Part shown: positions 1 to 9,220 of the stretch, in pieces | Position numbering within the stretch: position 1 is the first letter of the stretch | Layout: every line of letters starts with the position of its first letter | Source: SZUA-287 sp036397975 | GTDB lineage: Bacteria > Bacteroidota > Ignavibacteria > UBA10030 > UBA6906 | Reading direction: 5' to 3' | Length of the DNA stretch: 64,000 nucleotides | Assembly: GCA_036397975.1 (NCBI GenBank) | Contig: DASWHW010000009.1 | Location: 1-64,000, forward strand | The notes under the pieces: model-generated | Databases searched by the model: none | Told to the model about the DNA's origin: nothing | Seen by the model: only the letters and a program-made list of their open reading frames with translations | Made by a program: the position numbers and the translations under genes

Positions 1-2156
1 TTCTCGGCTTCTTCGGCCAGTCGAGAAATTTCATCAGTCATCCGTTGGTGCTCTTGCATTTTACTCTGGATGAACCGCTGAATGCCTTCTCCTGTAATTG
101 CTTCAATACGGCGGACGCCGCTGGCTATACTCGACTCAGAAACAATTTTGAAGATCCCGATCTCCCGGGTTCCTTTCACATGAGTTCCGCCACAGAACTC
201 GACGCTGAATTTTTCATCAATAAAAACAACACGAACGATGTCGCCGTATTTGTCACCAAAGAACATTTTTACGTTTGGGATTTTCCTCGCCTTATCGATG
301 GGGAGGTCGATCTCAGTTTGCACATTGACATTCTCACGAATTTTAGCGTTGACCATGTCTTCGATCGCACGGATTTCCTCCAGGGTGATTTTGCCAAAAT
401 GTGGAAAATCGAATCGAAGATGGTCGGGTGCAACAAGCGATCCCTGCTGATGCACATGCGTTCCCAGGACGCGACGAAGAGCTTCATGGACGAGGTGTGT
501 TGCCGAGTGATTCCGTTGAATGTTGAGACGTCGGTCGGCTATGACGACGGCACGCGCACGTTTTCCGGCAGAAGGCGGCAAAGGAGAATCCAAAATCAGG
601 ACCGATCCATTGGCTCCTTTGCGTGTACCAATAACGCTGTAGGATTTTCCTTCGACAGAAAGACTGCCGGTGTCACTTACCTGCCCGCCTGACTCAACAT
701 AAAATGGAGATGACTCCACGACAACCATGTTTTCCTTGGATGCGAGGACGACGGTGTCCGATTCCATTCGATCGTACCCAACGAATTTTGACATTACTCC
801 AGCAGGAAGATCGATGTCGGGTGCTTCTTTTCCGGAGATCGAGTCCGCCGCCATTGAGCCACCCTTACGTGATCGGTCACGCTGTTGATTCATCAACTCG
901 TTGAACGACGTAGTATCGACTTTGAAGCCACGCTCCTCCGCCATCAACTGAGTCAGATCCAATGGGAATCCGTAGGTATCGTATAACTTGAATGCTTCGT
1001 CGCCAGGGAAGATTCCGGAATGTGCGGACGTAGCAACCGACTCAAAAATTTCCAAGCCCCGGTCCAGAGTTGCGTTGAATCCTTCCTCTTCCGCCTTAAT
1101 CACCTTTTGGATATGTTCCAGTCCACTTTTGATTTCTGGAAACACATCCCCCATGGATTCAACAACTGCGGGCGATATCTTGAAGAGAAAAGGTTCATGC
1201 ATCCCGAGATTCCGTCCAAAGCGCGCAGCGCGGCGAAGGATTCGACGAAGCACATATCCACGGCCCTCGTTCCCTGGAATTGCCCCATCAGCAATGGAGA
1301 AAGTTAGCATCCGAACATGGTCTGCAATGACTCTCATGGCGGTGTCCGCAGGAACGTCCAGCTTGTGGGAATACTCCTTACCAACAGTCTGGGCAATTCT
1401 GTTGATGATTGGCATGAACACATCGGTGTCGTAGTTCGAGCTTTTTTTCTGCAGGACAGCGCAAATTCGCTCAAACCCCATTCCCGTGTCCACGTGCTTC
1501 GCCGGTAGATTCTCGAGTTTCCCGGTTTCGTTCCGATTGTGTTGAATGAAGACGAGGTTCCAGATTTCCATGACCCTGGGATCCCCGGCATTCACGAGAG
1601 CTCCACCGGAGTGGTCGGCAGTCAAGTCAATGTGAATTTCGGAACAGGGCCCGCATGGCCCGGTCTCACCCATTTCCCAAAAATTATCTTTCTTGCCAAA
1701 CCGGAGAACATGGGAGGGATCAATATCGGTAACGGTCTTCCAAAGATTCTCTGCTTCGTTATCCGTCTCGAAGACAGTTGCATACAAGCGACTCTTGTCA
1801 AGTCTCCATTCTTTCGTGAGTAGTTCCCATGCCCACTCGATCGCCTCCTTTTTGTAGTAGTCGCCAAATGACCAGTTGCCAAGCATTTCGAAAAATGTGT
1901 GATGGTATGTATCACGGCCAACTTCTTCAAGGTCATTGTGCTTGCCGCTGACCCGGATACATTTCTGGGTATCGGCGGCACGAGAGTATTCCCGTGTGCC
2001 CGTCCCGAGAAACACATCCTTGAATTGATTCATCCCGGCGTTCGTAAACAGGAGGGATGAATCGCCATGAGGAATGACGGGTGTACTCGGCACAATCCGG
2101 TGGTTTCGTGCGGAGAAAAAATCCAGGAAGCTCTTTCGAATTTCAGAGGAAGTCAT
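1..2156 (-). CDS. alaS: Alanyl-tRNA synthetase (3' end outside window)
   Basis: Class II alanyl-tRNA synthetase, which charges tRNA-Ala and hydrolyses mischarged Ser/Gly. The frame is open from the ATG at 2156 to the left edge, giving about 718 of the usual 870-900 residues, so the C-terminal oligomerisation region is missing. The N-terminus opens MTSSEIRKSFLDFF and has the class II region TNAGMNQFKD. The editing domain keeps the metal motif FCGGTHV with Cys at about residue 655, and the last visible part reads SGVRRIEAITG. It lies 45 nt downstream of clpS on the same strand and is probably co-transcribed with it. Identity is certain. Confidence 0.97.
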   Translation of the reverse strand, partial: MTSSEIRKSFLDFFSARNHRIVPSTPVIPHGDSSLLFTNAGMNQFKDVFLGTGTREYSRAADTQKCIRVSGKHNDLEEVGRDTYHHTFFEMLGNWSFGDYYKKEAIEWAWELLTKEWRLDKSRLYATVFETDNEAENLWKTVTDIDPSHVLRFGKKDNFWEMGETGPCGPCSEIHIDLTADHSGGALVNAGDPRVMEIWNLVFIQHNRNETGKLENLPAKHVDTGMGFERICAVLQKKSSNYDTDVFMPIINRIAQTVGKEYSHKLDVPADTAMRVIADHVRMLTFSIADGAIPGNEGRGYVLRRILRRAARFGRNLGMHEPFLFKISPAVVESMGDVFPEIKSGLEHIQKVIKAEEEGFNATLDRGLEIFESVATSAHSGIFPGDEAFKLYDTYGFPLDLTQLMAEERGFKVDTTSFNELMNQQRDRSRKGGSMAADSISGKEAPDIDLPAGVMSKFVGYDRMESDTVVLASKENMVVVESSPFYVESGGQVSDTGSLSVEGKSYSVIGTRKGANGSVLILDSPLPPSAGKRARAVVIADRRLNIQRNHSATHLVHEALRRVLGTHVHQQGSLVAPDHLRFDFPHFGKITLEEIRAIEDMVNAKIRENVNVQTEIDLPIDKARKIPNVKMFFGDKYGDIVRVVFIDEKFSVEFCGGTHVKGTREIGIFKIVSESSIASGVRRIEAITGEGIQRFIQSKMQEHQRMTDEISRLAEEAE

Positions 2157-2201
2157 GAAAAACTGCCAATTGTGAGGTGAATGAGAGGGATTGAATCCGC
2201 C

Positions 2202-2480
2202 TCACATTTCAATTTGAGTGACGAGACTGATTTCCTCCAGGATGCCACTGACTTCAATACATTTAACCATATCGCCGGTGTAAACCATAGCCTTGCCGTT
2301 CGTGTGTGCTTCAAGTGCTAGTGATTCGGCATGAGGTTCTGTGCATCGCAGAGCTTTCATTAGCTGGGTGATGACTTCTTCAAAGCTGTGGATATCGTCA
2401 TTAAAGAGGATAACCTTTGCAGGTTCTTCGGTAACTACTTCTTCAGACTCTTCGTATTGCTCTAAAGGTCTTGATGTCAT
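2202..2480 (-). CDS. clpS: ATP-dependent Clp protease adaptor ClpS
   Basis: N-recognin adaptor that hands substrates with destabilising N-termini to ClpA/ClpC-type unfoldases. At 92 residues it has the usual length. It shows the substrate-pocket signature FNDDIHSFEEVI and the conserved AHTNGKAMVYTG strand-turn, then the hydrophobic C-terminal LEEISLVTQIEM. A longer frame begins at a TTG at 2519, but a good promoter places transcription start near 2512, so the ATG at 2480 is chosen. No strong Shine-Dalgarno sequence precedes it. It is the first gene of the clpS-alaS unit. No clp ATPase is visible in the window. Confidence 0.93.
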   Translation of the reverse strand: MTSRPLEQYEESEEVVTEEPAKVILFNDDIHSFEEVITQLMKALRCTEPHAESLALEAHTNGKAMVYTGDMVKCIEVSGILEEISLVTQIEM

Positions 2481-2518
2481 GCGGAGAAATATTTGTCTCC
2501 ATGTTAAGAGATTTCTCA

Positions 2519-2547
2519 AAATTAAGGATTTGGGTTATCTATTGCAA
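2519..2547 (-). promoter_or_regulatory. Candidate promoter of clpS-alaS
   Basis: On the minus strand, -35 TTGCAA (2542-2547), a 17-bp spacer and -10 TAATTT (2519-2524). The leader to the clpS ATG at 2480 would be about 30 nt. It is divergent from the aconitase promoter. Pattern match only. Confidence 0.45.
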
Positions 2548-2594
2548 CCAACGTTCTGGACATTGAATAGTATCGATCCTCTCGGATCGTTGAC

Positions 2595-2623
2595 TTGCAC
2601 ACATGTCGGGGTATGGTTATATT
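2595..2623 (+). promoter_or_regulatory. Candidate promoter of aconitase-bacilliredoxin
   Basis: -35 TTGCAC (2595-2600), a 17-bp spacer and -10 TATATT (2618-2623), about 45 nt before the aconitase ATG. A second TTGACT overlaps at 2590. An AAGGA ribosome binding site lies at 2657-2661, 8 nt before the start codon. Confidence 0.5.
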
Positions 2624-2669
2624 GTGACGGCTTTTTGGTTGTTAGCATCTTTGATGAAGGATAATCCAA

Positions 2670-5105
2670 ATGATTTTCGATCTTGATTTGATTAAGAAGT
2701 TGTACAGCGGTTTACCGTCACGAGTACGGGCTGCGCGTGAGCTTGTGGGGAGACCTTTGACCTTGACAGAAAAGATTCTCTATGCACACCTTACCGCTAC
2801 AACGAGCGAACCAGCGGAACGGGGCAAGACCTATACAGAGTTTTCACCTGATCGTGTCGCGATGCAGGATGCAACGGCGCAGATGGCGTTGCTTCAATTC
2901 ATGTCCGCAGGGATTCCTCAGGTTGCAGTGCCCAGTACAGTTCACTGCGATCACCTAATTCAGGCGCAGATAGGCGCTCGAGAAGATCTTGCCCAAGCGT
3001 TTTCAGATAACAAAGAGGTGTTCGACTTTTTGGCTGGTGTTTCGAGCAAGCACGGGATTGGGTTCTGGATGCCTGGTGCTGGAATTATTCACCAGGTTGT
3101 CATTGAGAACTATGCGTTTCCGGGTGGAATGATGATTGGAACAGACTCGCACACTCCCAATGCCGGAGGACTGGGCATGGTTGCAATCGGCGTGGGTGGG
3201 GCAGATGCGGTGGATGTTATGGCCGGGATGCCCTGGGAGTTGAAGTTCCCAAGAATTATCGGAGTCAAGCTAACTGGCTCACTTCGCGGATGGACGTCTC
3301 CCAAAGACGTGATTCTGAAAGTGGCAGGAATACTCACGGTGAAAGGGGGGACGGGGGCGATTGTCGAGTATTTTGGTGAAGGGACGAAGTCCATTTCCTG
3401 CACCGGTAAGGGGACAATCTGCAACATGGGTGCCGAAATTGGTGCGACAACATCGATTTTCCCTTATGATTCGCGAATGGCTGACTACCTTCGTGCAACC
3501 GGCCGATCTGAGGTAGCGCGTCTGGCCGATGCGGTTGCTGAACACCTTCAGCCTGATCCGGAGATACTTTCCACGCCACAGGAGTACTACGATCAGGTCA
3601 TAGAAATAAACTTGTCCGACCTTGAACCAATGGTCAATGGACCGTTTTCACCCGATCGGGCGTGGAAGCTTTCAGAGTTTGCACAGGCGGTCCGAACCAA
3701 CAATTATCCTGAAGAACTCCGTGTCGCTCTGATCGGCAGCTGCACGAATTCGAGCTACGAGGATATCGAACGATCAACCAGTGTTGCCCGCCAGGCTCTT
3801 GCCAAGGGGTTGCGTACACGTTCCGAATTCACCATCACACCGGGTTCAGAGCAGGTGCGGGCAACGATAGAACGCGATGGTCACCTGAAAGTCCTAACCG
3901 ACGTTGGAGGTCTGGTCCTTGCCAATGCCTGCGGACCTTGTATCGGTCAATGGAAACGGCATGACGTGAAGAAAGGGGACAAGAACTCGATCATTACTTC
4001 ATTCAACAGAAACTTTGCAGGCAGGAACGACGCCAATCCAGACACGCACGCGTTCGTGGCAAGCCCGGAGATTGTCACTGCGTTTGCGCTCGCCGGAAAA
4101 CTGACATTCAACCCACTTACCGATTCTCTGATCAATGATCACGGAGAGTCGGTGAAGCTCGATCCGCCAACGGGAGATGAACTGCCGTCGAACGGTTTCA
4201 CTCCGGGCGAGAGTGGATTCGTACCTCCGGCGAAATCAGGGAGAAAAGTGAATGTACAAATCTCGCCTACGAGTGATAGACTGCAAGCTCTCGCTCCGTT
4301 TGCTCCTTGGAACGGGAAGGATCTTGTCGATCTCGCGGTATTGGTAAAGGCGAAGGGGAAGTGCACCACCGACCATATTTCGCCTGCCGGAAAGTGGCTG
4401 AAGTACCGAGGGCATCTCGATAATATTTCTAACAACATGTTTAGCGGTGCAGTCAATGCTTTTTCGGGGGAGATCGGTCGTGGACAAAATGTTCTTGCCG
4501 GTGAAGTAAAGGAGTTCTCCGCTGTTGCGCGCGAGTACAAGCAACAGAATATCGGGTGGGTTGCTATCGGAGACGAAAACTATGGAGAGGGTTCAAGTAG
4601 AGAGCATGCGGCGATGGAACCTCGCTGGCTTGGTGCGAAGGCGATCATTGTCAAAAGTTTTGCCCGCATTCATGAATCGAACCTGAAGAAGCAGGGAGTG
4701 CTTCCGCTGACGTTTGTTGATCCGAATGATTATGATAAAGTTCGAGAAGACGACAGAGTATCCATTGTGGGACTGAACACGTTTGCGCCGGGCATAGCGC
4801 TTCGAATGCTGCTCAAACATTCGGACGGCTCGATTGACGAGTGTTTGCTGAACCACACGTTCAACGACAATCAAATACGATGGTTTAGAGCCGGCAGCGC
4901 TTTGAACCTAATCGCGGCTGAACAACAGAGGATGAAGAGGATCAAGCCTGCAAAGAAATCCAAAGCTACGAAGAGGAGCGGGAAACCGGTCAAGAAGAGG
5001 GCTGCGAAAGCAAGGGTGACAAAGAAAACCGTTAAGGCGAAAGTTCGGGTTACCCGTGGGCGGCCTGTGAAGAAAGCCGCAAGGAACCAACGACGAAGAA
5101 AATAG
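2670..5105 (+). CDS. acn: Aconitate hydratase with a basic C-terminal tail
   Basis: Converts citrate to isocitrate through cis-aconitate in the TCA cycle, or the reverse in a reductive cycle. It is of the mitochondrial-aconitase type, normally about 755 residues. The three 4Fe-4S ligands are visible: C358 in GSCTNSS, and C421 and C424 in [10 protein letters not shown]. The swivel domain motif [15 protein letters not shown] is also present. The protein has 811 residues: from about residue 755 a 57-residue tail follows the catalytic core, with about 17 Lys and 11 Arg and no acidic residue, in PAKK/VKK-like repeats similar to histone H1 tails. The start has a well-placed AAGGA. It is followed 54 nt later by a bacilliredoxin gene, probably in the same transcript. 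It lies near icd, the next TCA enzyme. Confidence 0.96.
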   Translation: MIFDLDLIKKLYSGLPSRVRAARELVGRPLTLTEKILYAHLTATTSEPAERGKTYTEFSPDRVAMQDATAQMALLQFMSAGIPQVAVPSTVHCDHLIQAQIGAREDLAQAFSDNKEVFDFLAGVSSKHGIGFWMPGAGIIHQVVIENYAFPGGMMIGTDSHTPNAGGLGMVAIGVGGADAVDVMAGMPWELKFPRIIGVKLTGSLRGWTSPKDVILKVAGILTVKGGTGAIVEYFGEGTKSISCTGKGTICNMGAEIGATTSIFPYDSRMADYLRATGRSEVARLADAVAEHLQPDPEILSTPQEYYDQVIEINLSDLEPMVNGPFSPDRAWKLSEFAQAVRTNNYPEELRVALIGSCTNSSYEDIERSTSVARQALAKGLRTRSEFTITPGSEQVRATIERDGHLKVLTDVGGLVLANACGPCIGQWKRHDVKKGDKNSIITSFNRNFAGRNDANPDTHAFVASPEIVTAFALAGKLTFNPLTDSLINDHGESVKLDPPTGDELPSNGFTPGESGFVPPAKSGRKVNVQISPTSDRLQALAPFAPWNGKDLVDLAVLVKAKGKCTTDHISPAGKWLKYRGHLDNISNNMFSGAVNAFSGEIGRGQNVLAGEVKEFSAVAREYKQQNIGWVAIGDENYGEGSSREHAAMEPRWLGAKAIIVKSFARIHESNLKKQGVLPLTFVDPNDYDKVREDDRVSIVGLNTFAPGIALRMLLKHSDGSIDECLLNHTFNDNQIRWFRAGSALNLIAAEQQRMKRIKPAKKSKATKRSGKPVKKRAAKARVTKKTVKAKVRVTRGRPVKKAARNQRRRK

Positions 5106-5159
5106 GTTAGGAAGATCAACGAGACAGAACGCACACTTACAAGAAAGGGATAAACAAGA

Positions 5160-5603
5160 ATGCGATATAATGAAATGATGATCAAGCCGTTCCGCGAGGA
5201 TTTAACTCGAATCGGCTTTCGTGAGTTGCGCGCTGCCGCGGATGTTGATAAAGCCGTCAAGGAGGAGAAAGGGACGAATCTCGTTGTTATTAACTCAGTC
5301 TGTGGCTGTGCGGCAGGGAAAGCGCGACCGGGGATTGCCATGGCTCTTCAACAATCAGACATCAAGCCAGACCACCTCACGACGGTGTTTGCAGGTGCAG
5401 ATATAGAGGCGACTGCACGTCTGCGGGAAATTCTCGGCAATATTCCGCCTTCATCCCCATCGATCGCAATGTTCAAGGATGGCGCGCTCGTGCACTTTGT
5501 TCCTCGTTTTCAAATTGAGAACAGGGATGCAACGCAGATCGCCGAACATCTGAAAGGTGCATTTCAGGAGTTCTTTGGAGCAGAGGCGGGAGTTCAGAAG
5601 TAA
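5160..5603 (+). CDS. Bacilliredoxin, BrxA/BrxB (YphP/YqiW) family
   Basis: Small thioredoxin-fold protein of the family that removes bacillithiol from S-bacillithiolated proteins. At 147 residues it has the family length, with the characteristic CGC active site at C48-G-C50 inside NSVCGCAAGKARP. An AAGGGA lies about 10 nt before the ATG. The next promoter-free interval upstream leads to aconitase, so the two are likely co-transcribed. This would link a thiol-protection enzyme with an oxidant-sensitive Fe-S enzyme; that link is inference. The presence of the family suggests bacillithiol or a methylated derivative as the low-molecular-weight thiol. Confidence 0.9.
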   Translation: MRYNEMMIKPFREDLTRIGFRELRAAADVDKAVKEEKGTNLVVINSVCGCAAGKARPGIAMALQQSDIKPDHLTTVFAGADIEATARLREILGNIPPSSPSIAMFKDGALVHFVPRFQIENRDATQIAEHLKGAFQEFFGAEAGVQK

Positions 5604-5670
5604 AGTAAGAGATCAGAAACTATGGAGGTGTCCAAAGGGCACCCTGCTGATTTTGTAAGCATGAAATAAG

Positions 5671-5705
5671 AAGCCCCTCGGTTCTGGCCGAGGGGCTTTG
5701 TTTTT
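5671..5705. terminator. Intrinsic terminator after the bacilliredoxin gene
   Basis: Perfect 11-bp stem, AAGCCCCTCGG (5671-5681) with CCGAGGGGCTT (5688-5698), a 6-nt loop, then TGTTTTT. It sits between convergent genes. The T-tract is strong only in the plus direction, but it may also stop the receptor transcript. Confidence 0.88.
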
Positions 5706-5718
5706 CTTGAGATTCAGA

Positions 5719-8700
5719 TTAGAACGTATATCGAACCCCGAGCTGTGCCTGCCAGCGTGAGAAGATGTTGTCCGGGACGAATGGATCGCTCAGCCCCTGC
5801 CACTGATACCGAGGCTTGCCATAGTTGGCGCCAGGTGTCGTCTCAATGCTGTGGAAGGAAAGAAGGTTTACTGTTTGATTCACTCCAACATTCCTTTGCC
5901 ATCCCCAATCGCTATTGAGCAGATTCAAGACATTGAGTACATCAAAGGTGATCTCAATTCTTTGTCCCGCAACAGTAGGGATTTCTTGAGCAAGTCGGAG
6001 GTCAATCTGGTGACCCCATGGTTCGCTCGGGCCTGATCGCTCTGAGATCTTTCCCTTGTTGTCCTTCAGATAGTCATCCCCATTGATGTACCCCATCAAC
6101 GCAGCATATGCTGGATCCGTAGGCGGGAGGACGGTTCCTGATGAATTTACAAGAATAATGTCATTGGCATCCCGCGGAATGTACGGAAGGTCGTTGTCGC
6201 TTCGTCCGTCACCGTTTACATCCCCACTTACGAGATAGGAAAACCGACGACCCGACTGACCATTATAGAAAACGCCAAGCGTTGTTGCGAGTCCATTCCA
6301 GTCCCAATCAAAACGATAAGATACAGTCGCAATGATACGATGTGTTCGGTCGTATTGGGAGAAGCTCAGCTGTGGAATATTAGGATTACCCTCTGTCGGG
6401 TTGAATCTCCATCCCGAGCTTGCAGTTGCAGAGTTTCCACTGTTTATGTCTTTAGCTCGACCCCACGTATACGAGGCGAACCCGTTGAGGCCGTCAGGGG
6501 CGTTGCGCTCCACCTTGACAGTAATGTTGGCATTGCTCCCTTGATCGGTGTTCTTGATGAGAAATGCACCGGGCGAGAACTGATTGTCAACCCACACCGT
6601 GGAATAACGTCGGGTGGCAGGGCTGTAAGTGCCCCATACCGGACGATTTTCTCCGGCGAGCACGCCACCAGCGGTCAACGGACCCTGTCCCGAAACTACA
6701 CCGGCGTTGTCCTGTTGGCCCTTCAGGTTAATGTTCTGATACACAATGTCATTTTGTGTGGTGGAGAAGATCCCTTCCAATGTTGCCGTGAAATACTCCG
6801 GTAGTTTGTAATCAAACGCAAGGTCGTATCGGATGATTGACGGCGCTTTGAAATTGCGATCCGTAATGTCAACTTCAGCGGTGGTGCTCGACGGAGGCAG
6901 TTTTGCCTGGCCATTCGGATCGGGGTTAAACATCGCCGGTCGTGTGGTCACCGTGAAGAAATCAACGCCCGTGTTGCTATACTGGTTCGACACCCATACG
7001 TAGGGAAAACGACCGTAAAATATTCCAGCACCGCCTCGTATTTGAGCTGTCCTCTCTTCATCCAACGCCCAGTTGAAACCGAGGCGGGGTGAAACTGCTA
7101 CCGTCGTCTTCGGCGTTTCATCAGTGCGCAGTCCGAAGCTCGAATCAAACCGTGCGTTGTAGTTCGGTTTGTCAGGATATGTTGGGATATCAAACCGTAC
7201 ACCGCCCGTGATCTTTAGGTCAGGATCTACCTGCCATTCATCCTGTGCGTAGAACCCAAATTGATTTGCTCCCCAGCCGGCTCTCTGAAGTGGATCCGCC
7301 GTCGCTGAGTACCTGAACGAATAGGAGGAGGGAGATGTGTTCGCAAGAAATTCGGCGATAGAGTTATAATTGTATACGCCGAAATTGTCATTGATAAAGA
7401 GATTATCAAAATTCAAGATATCAAGCTTTGCCCCGACGATCACTGTGTGATCTTGCAGATACCACGATAGATTATTTGTAATTTCGAAATACTTCTGGCC
7501 CAACTCGTTACGGTGGCGGAACTGTTCAGAACCGAGTACCAAGGTCTGTGTCCTCATATCTGCGGCGGAAGGATTGCTGGTTCTTATGTAGAGTGTCGGG
7601 AAGGGAGATCCGTAATAGAGGGGGTTATCAAACTGATCTACATAGCCGAGAGTCAATTCGTTTGAAATCTCGTTACTGAAGATGCTCGAAAGTTGCAATG
7701 CAAGAGAATGCGTTTTGTTATCAAGTTTATAACGTCCGTTTGCAGCATAGATATCGGTTGGCGCTCTTCCCCGGGAGGGCGTATTATCCTCTGTCGACCG
7801 AAGGAAATTCCAGCGGGCGGTTAGTTTGTGCCCCTGGCTAAGGTTATAATCCAAACGCAAGAACACCTTGTCGCTCTCTCGTATAGGACTAATGTTTGTC
7901 CACGATCCCGGGTCATACCCGTATTGGCTCATAAGGTAGTTCGTGAGAAGATTCAAAGAGTCCTGAATGACTGTGTATGAATTCGTGCCTATAGTCTGAC
8001 TACCGAATGTTCTAGCGAACGGCTGCTCAAAGCGTGTGATTTCACCGTTCGCAAAGAAGAACAACTTGTCTTCGACGATTGGTCCACCGATGCGGCCACC
8101 GAGCTGGTAGTCGGAGAAACCGTCTAGTTTCTTCTTCAGCGTGTCCGGACTTTTGCCGGCAAAACCCTCGCTTCGCCCAAAATAAAAGGCGGAGCCTTTG
8201 TACTGATTAGTACCTCCTCGTGTGATTGCATTAATCCCAGCACCCGTAAAACCAGATTGTCTGACATCATAAGGGGAAACAACGATTTGAAACTCCTCAA
8301 TCGCATCCAAGCTGATTGGGGTTACATTCGACTGTCCAGCCGGCGCACCGGTACCTCCAAGACCAAATAGATCGTTGAAGTTTGCTCCGTCGATCTGGAT
8401 GTTGTTGTACTTTGAATTACGCCCCAAAGCGTTTCCGCCTGCTGAACCGGAAACAGATGAACCGGACAGGTATGGCGACAACTTGTAATAGTCCTGGAAG
8501 TTTCGTGAGATGGACGGGAGTCGATCAATCTGTCCACGAGAGACGTTCGTTGCAGCACCCGTCGTTGAAGAACTGAAGAGGGCATTTTGCTGACCGACGA
8601 CAACTACCTCCTGTCCTTGCACCGCTTCTTCCGAAAGCTGAAAATCCAACTCAAGATTTTGAGAGAGTTGCAAACTTACGCCTTCTCGAACCTGCGTGGA

Positions 8701-8982
8701 GTATCCGAGGTATGATGCTGTTACGGTGTACGGTCCACCTACGCGAAGATTCGGCACATTGTAGCGTCCGTCGTTGCGGGAACTCGTGCCATAGGTAGTG
8801 CCGCTCGGTACGTGAACGGCAACGATGTTTGCTCCCGGAAGGGGTTGACCGGCGGCATCACTAACTAGCCCGTTGATGGCCGCACTGGTGATGCCTTGGG
8901 CATAGAGCCCTGAGGCGCAGAACAGCGTAAGGAGAGCAAACGCTGCCATGTGTGAACACGATGAAGTAACATTAGTCTTCAT
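5719..8982 (-). CDS. TonB-dependent receptor-like outer-membrane protein (carboxypeptidase-regulatory domain, plug, barrel)
   Basis: Predicted outer-membrane transporter of 1087 residues. An N-terminal signal peptide ends near residue 28 (SGLYAQ). Then comes a carboxypeptidase-regulatory-like beta-sandwich at roughly 33-115 (NGLVSDAAGQPLPGANI, NDGRYNVPNLRVGG). A plug-like region follows at about 125-260 (IEEFQIVVSPYDVRQSGFTGAGINAITRGGTN), then a long barrel ending in an aromatic residue (GVRYTF). The architecture matches Oar-type/SusC-like receptors without a clear TonB box. The substrate cannot be read from the sequence, and no SusD-type partner is next to it. An AAGGA precedes the ATG. It appears monocistronic, with its own promoter and a terminator downstream. 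Confidence 0.88.
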   Translation of the reverse strand: MKTNVTSSCSHMAAFALLTLFCASGLYAQGITSAAINGLVSDAAGQPLPGANIVAVHVPSGTTYGTSSRNDGRYNVPNLRVGGPYTVTASYLGYSTQVREGVSLQLSQNLELDFQLSEEAVQGQEVVVVGQQNALFSSSTTGAATNVSRGQIDRLPSISRNFQDYYKLSPYLSGSSVSGSAGGNALGRNSKYNNIQIDGANFNDLFGLGGTGAPAGQSNVTPISLDAIEEFQIVVSPYDVRQSGFTGAGINAITRGGTNQYKGSAFYFGRSEGFAGKSPDTLKKKLDGFSDYQLGGRIGGPIVEDKLFFFANGEITRFEQPFARTFGSQTIGTNSYTVIQDSLNLLTNYLMSQYGYDPGSWTNISPIRESDKVFLRLDYNLSQGHKLTARWNFLRSTEDNTPSRGRAPTDIYAANGRYKLDNKTHSLALQLSSIFSNEISNELTLGYVDQFDNPLYYGSPFPTLYIRTSNPSAADMRTQTLVLGSEQFRHRNELGQKYFEITNNLSWYLQDHTVIVGAKLDILNFDNLFINDNFGVYNYNSIAEFLANTSPSSYSFRYSATADPLQRAGWGANQFGFYAQDEWQVDPDLKITGGVRFDIPTYPDKPNYNARFDSSFGLRTDETPKTTVAVSPRLGFNWALDEERTAQIRGGAGIFYGRFPYVWVSNQYSNTGVDFFTVTTRPAMFNPDPNGQAKLPPSSTTAEVDITDRNFKAPSIIRYDLAFDYKLPEYFTATLEGIFSTTQNDIVYQNINLKGQQDNAGVVSGQGPLTAGGVLAGENRPVWGTYSPATRRYSTVWVDNQFSPGAFLIKNTDQGSNANITVKVERNAPDGLNGFASYTWGRAKDINSGNSATASSGWRFNPTEGNPNIPQLSFSQYDRTHRIIATVSYRFDWDWNGLATTLGVFYNGQSGRRFSYLVSGDVNGDGRSDNDLPYIPRDANDIILVNSSGTVLPPTDPAYAALMGYINGDDYLKDNKGKISERSGPSEPWGHQIDLRLAQEIPTVAGQRIEITFDVLNVLNLLNSDWGWQRNVGVNQTVNLLSFHSIETTPGANYGKPRYQWQGLSDPFVPDNIFSRWQAQLGVRYTF

Positions 8983-9110
8983 GAGTGTGTCCTTTTTGGA
9001 TAATTGGGTAAATGGTGATTAGGTTTGGAACGAAAGAAGCATCGAAACTCGGATCGAATAGATTCTCTTCGGCGTGAAGGAACCTTGGTTATCTGCCGAA
9101 CTGCGGATCA

Positions 9111-9139
9111 ATCATAACACTTTTTTCCTCAGCACTCAA
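9111..9139 (-). promoter_or_regulatory. Candidate promoter of the TonB-type receptor
   Basis: On the minus strand, -35 TTGAGT (9134-9139), a 17-bp spacer and -10 TATGAT (9111-9116), giving a leader of about 120 nt. The 8983-9220 gap otherwise holds only a 7-codon open frame with a strong ribosome binding site at 9129-9152. Confidence 0.55.
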
Positions 9140-9220
9140 GATTTTTTTTCATACGCACTCCTTCTTTGGGCGCCCGTTCCGCGTCTCGTGCGCAAATATT
9201 AAACAGCAAATTTCCCGAGT

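Noticed and set aside
2481..2519. N-terminal extension of ClpS from a TTG at 2519
   Set aside because: The promoter -10 lies at 2519-2524, so this TTG is upstream of the likely transcription start, and the extra residues are not ClpS-like.
6340..6804. 154-codon open frame antisense to the TonB-type receptor
   Set aside because: It lies wholly within a strong coding frame, has no ribosome binding site and no recognisable protein features.
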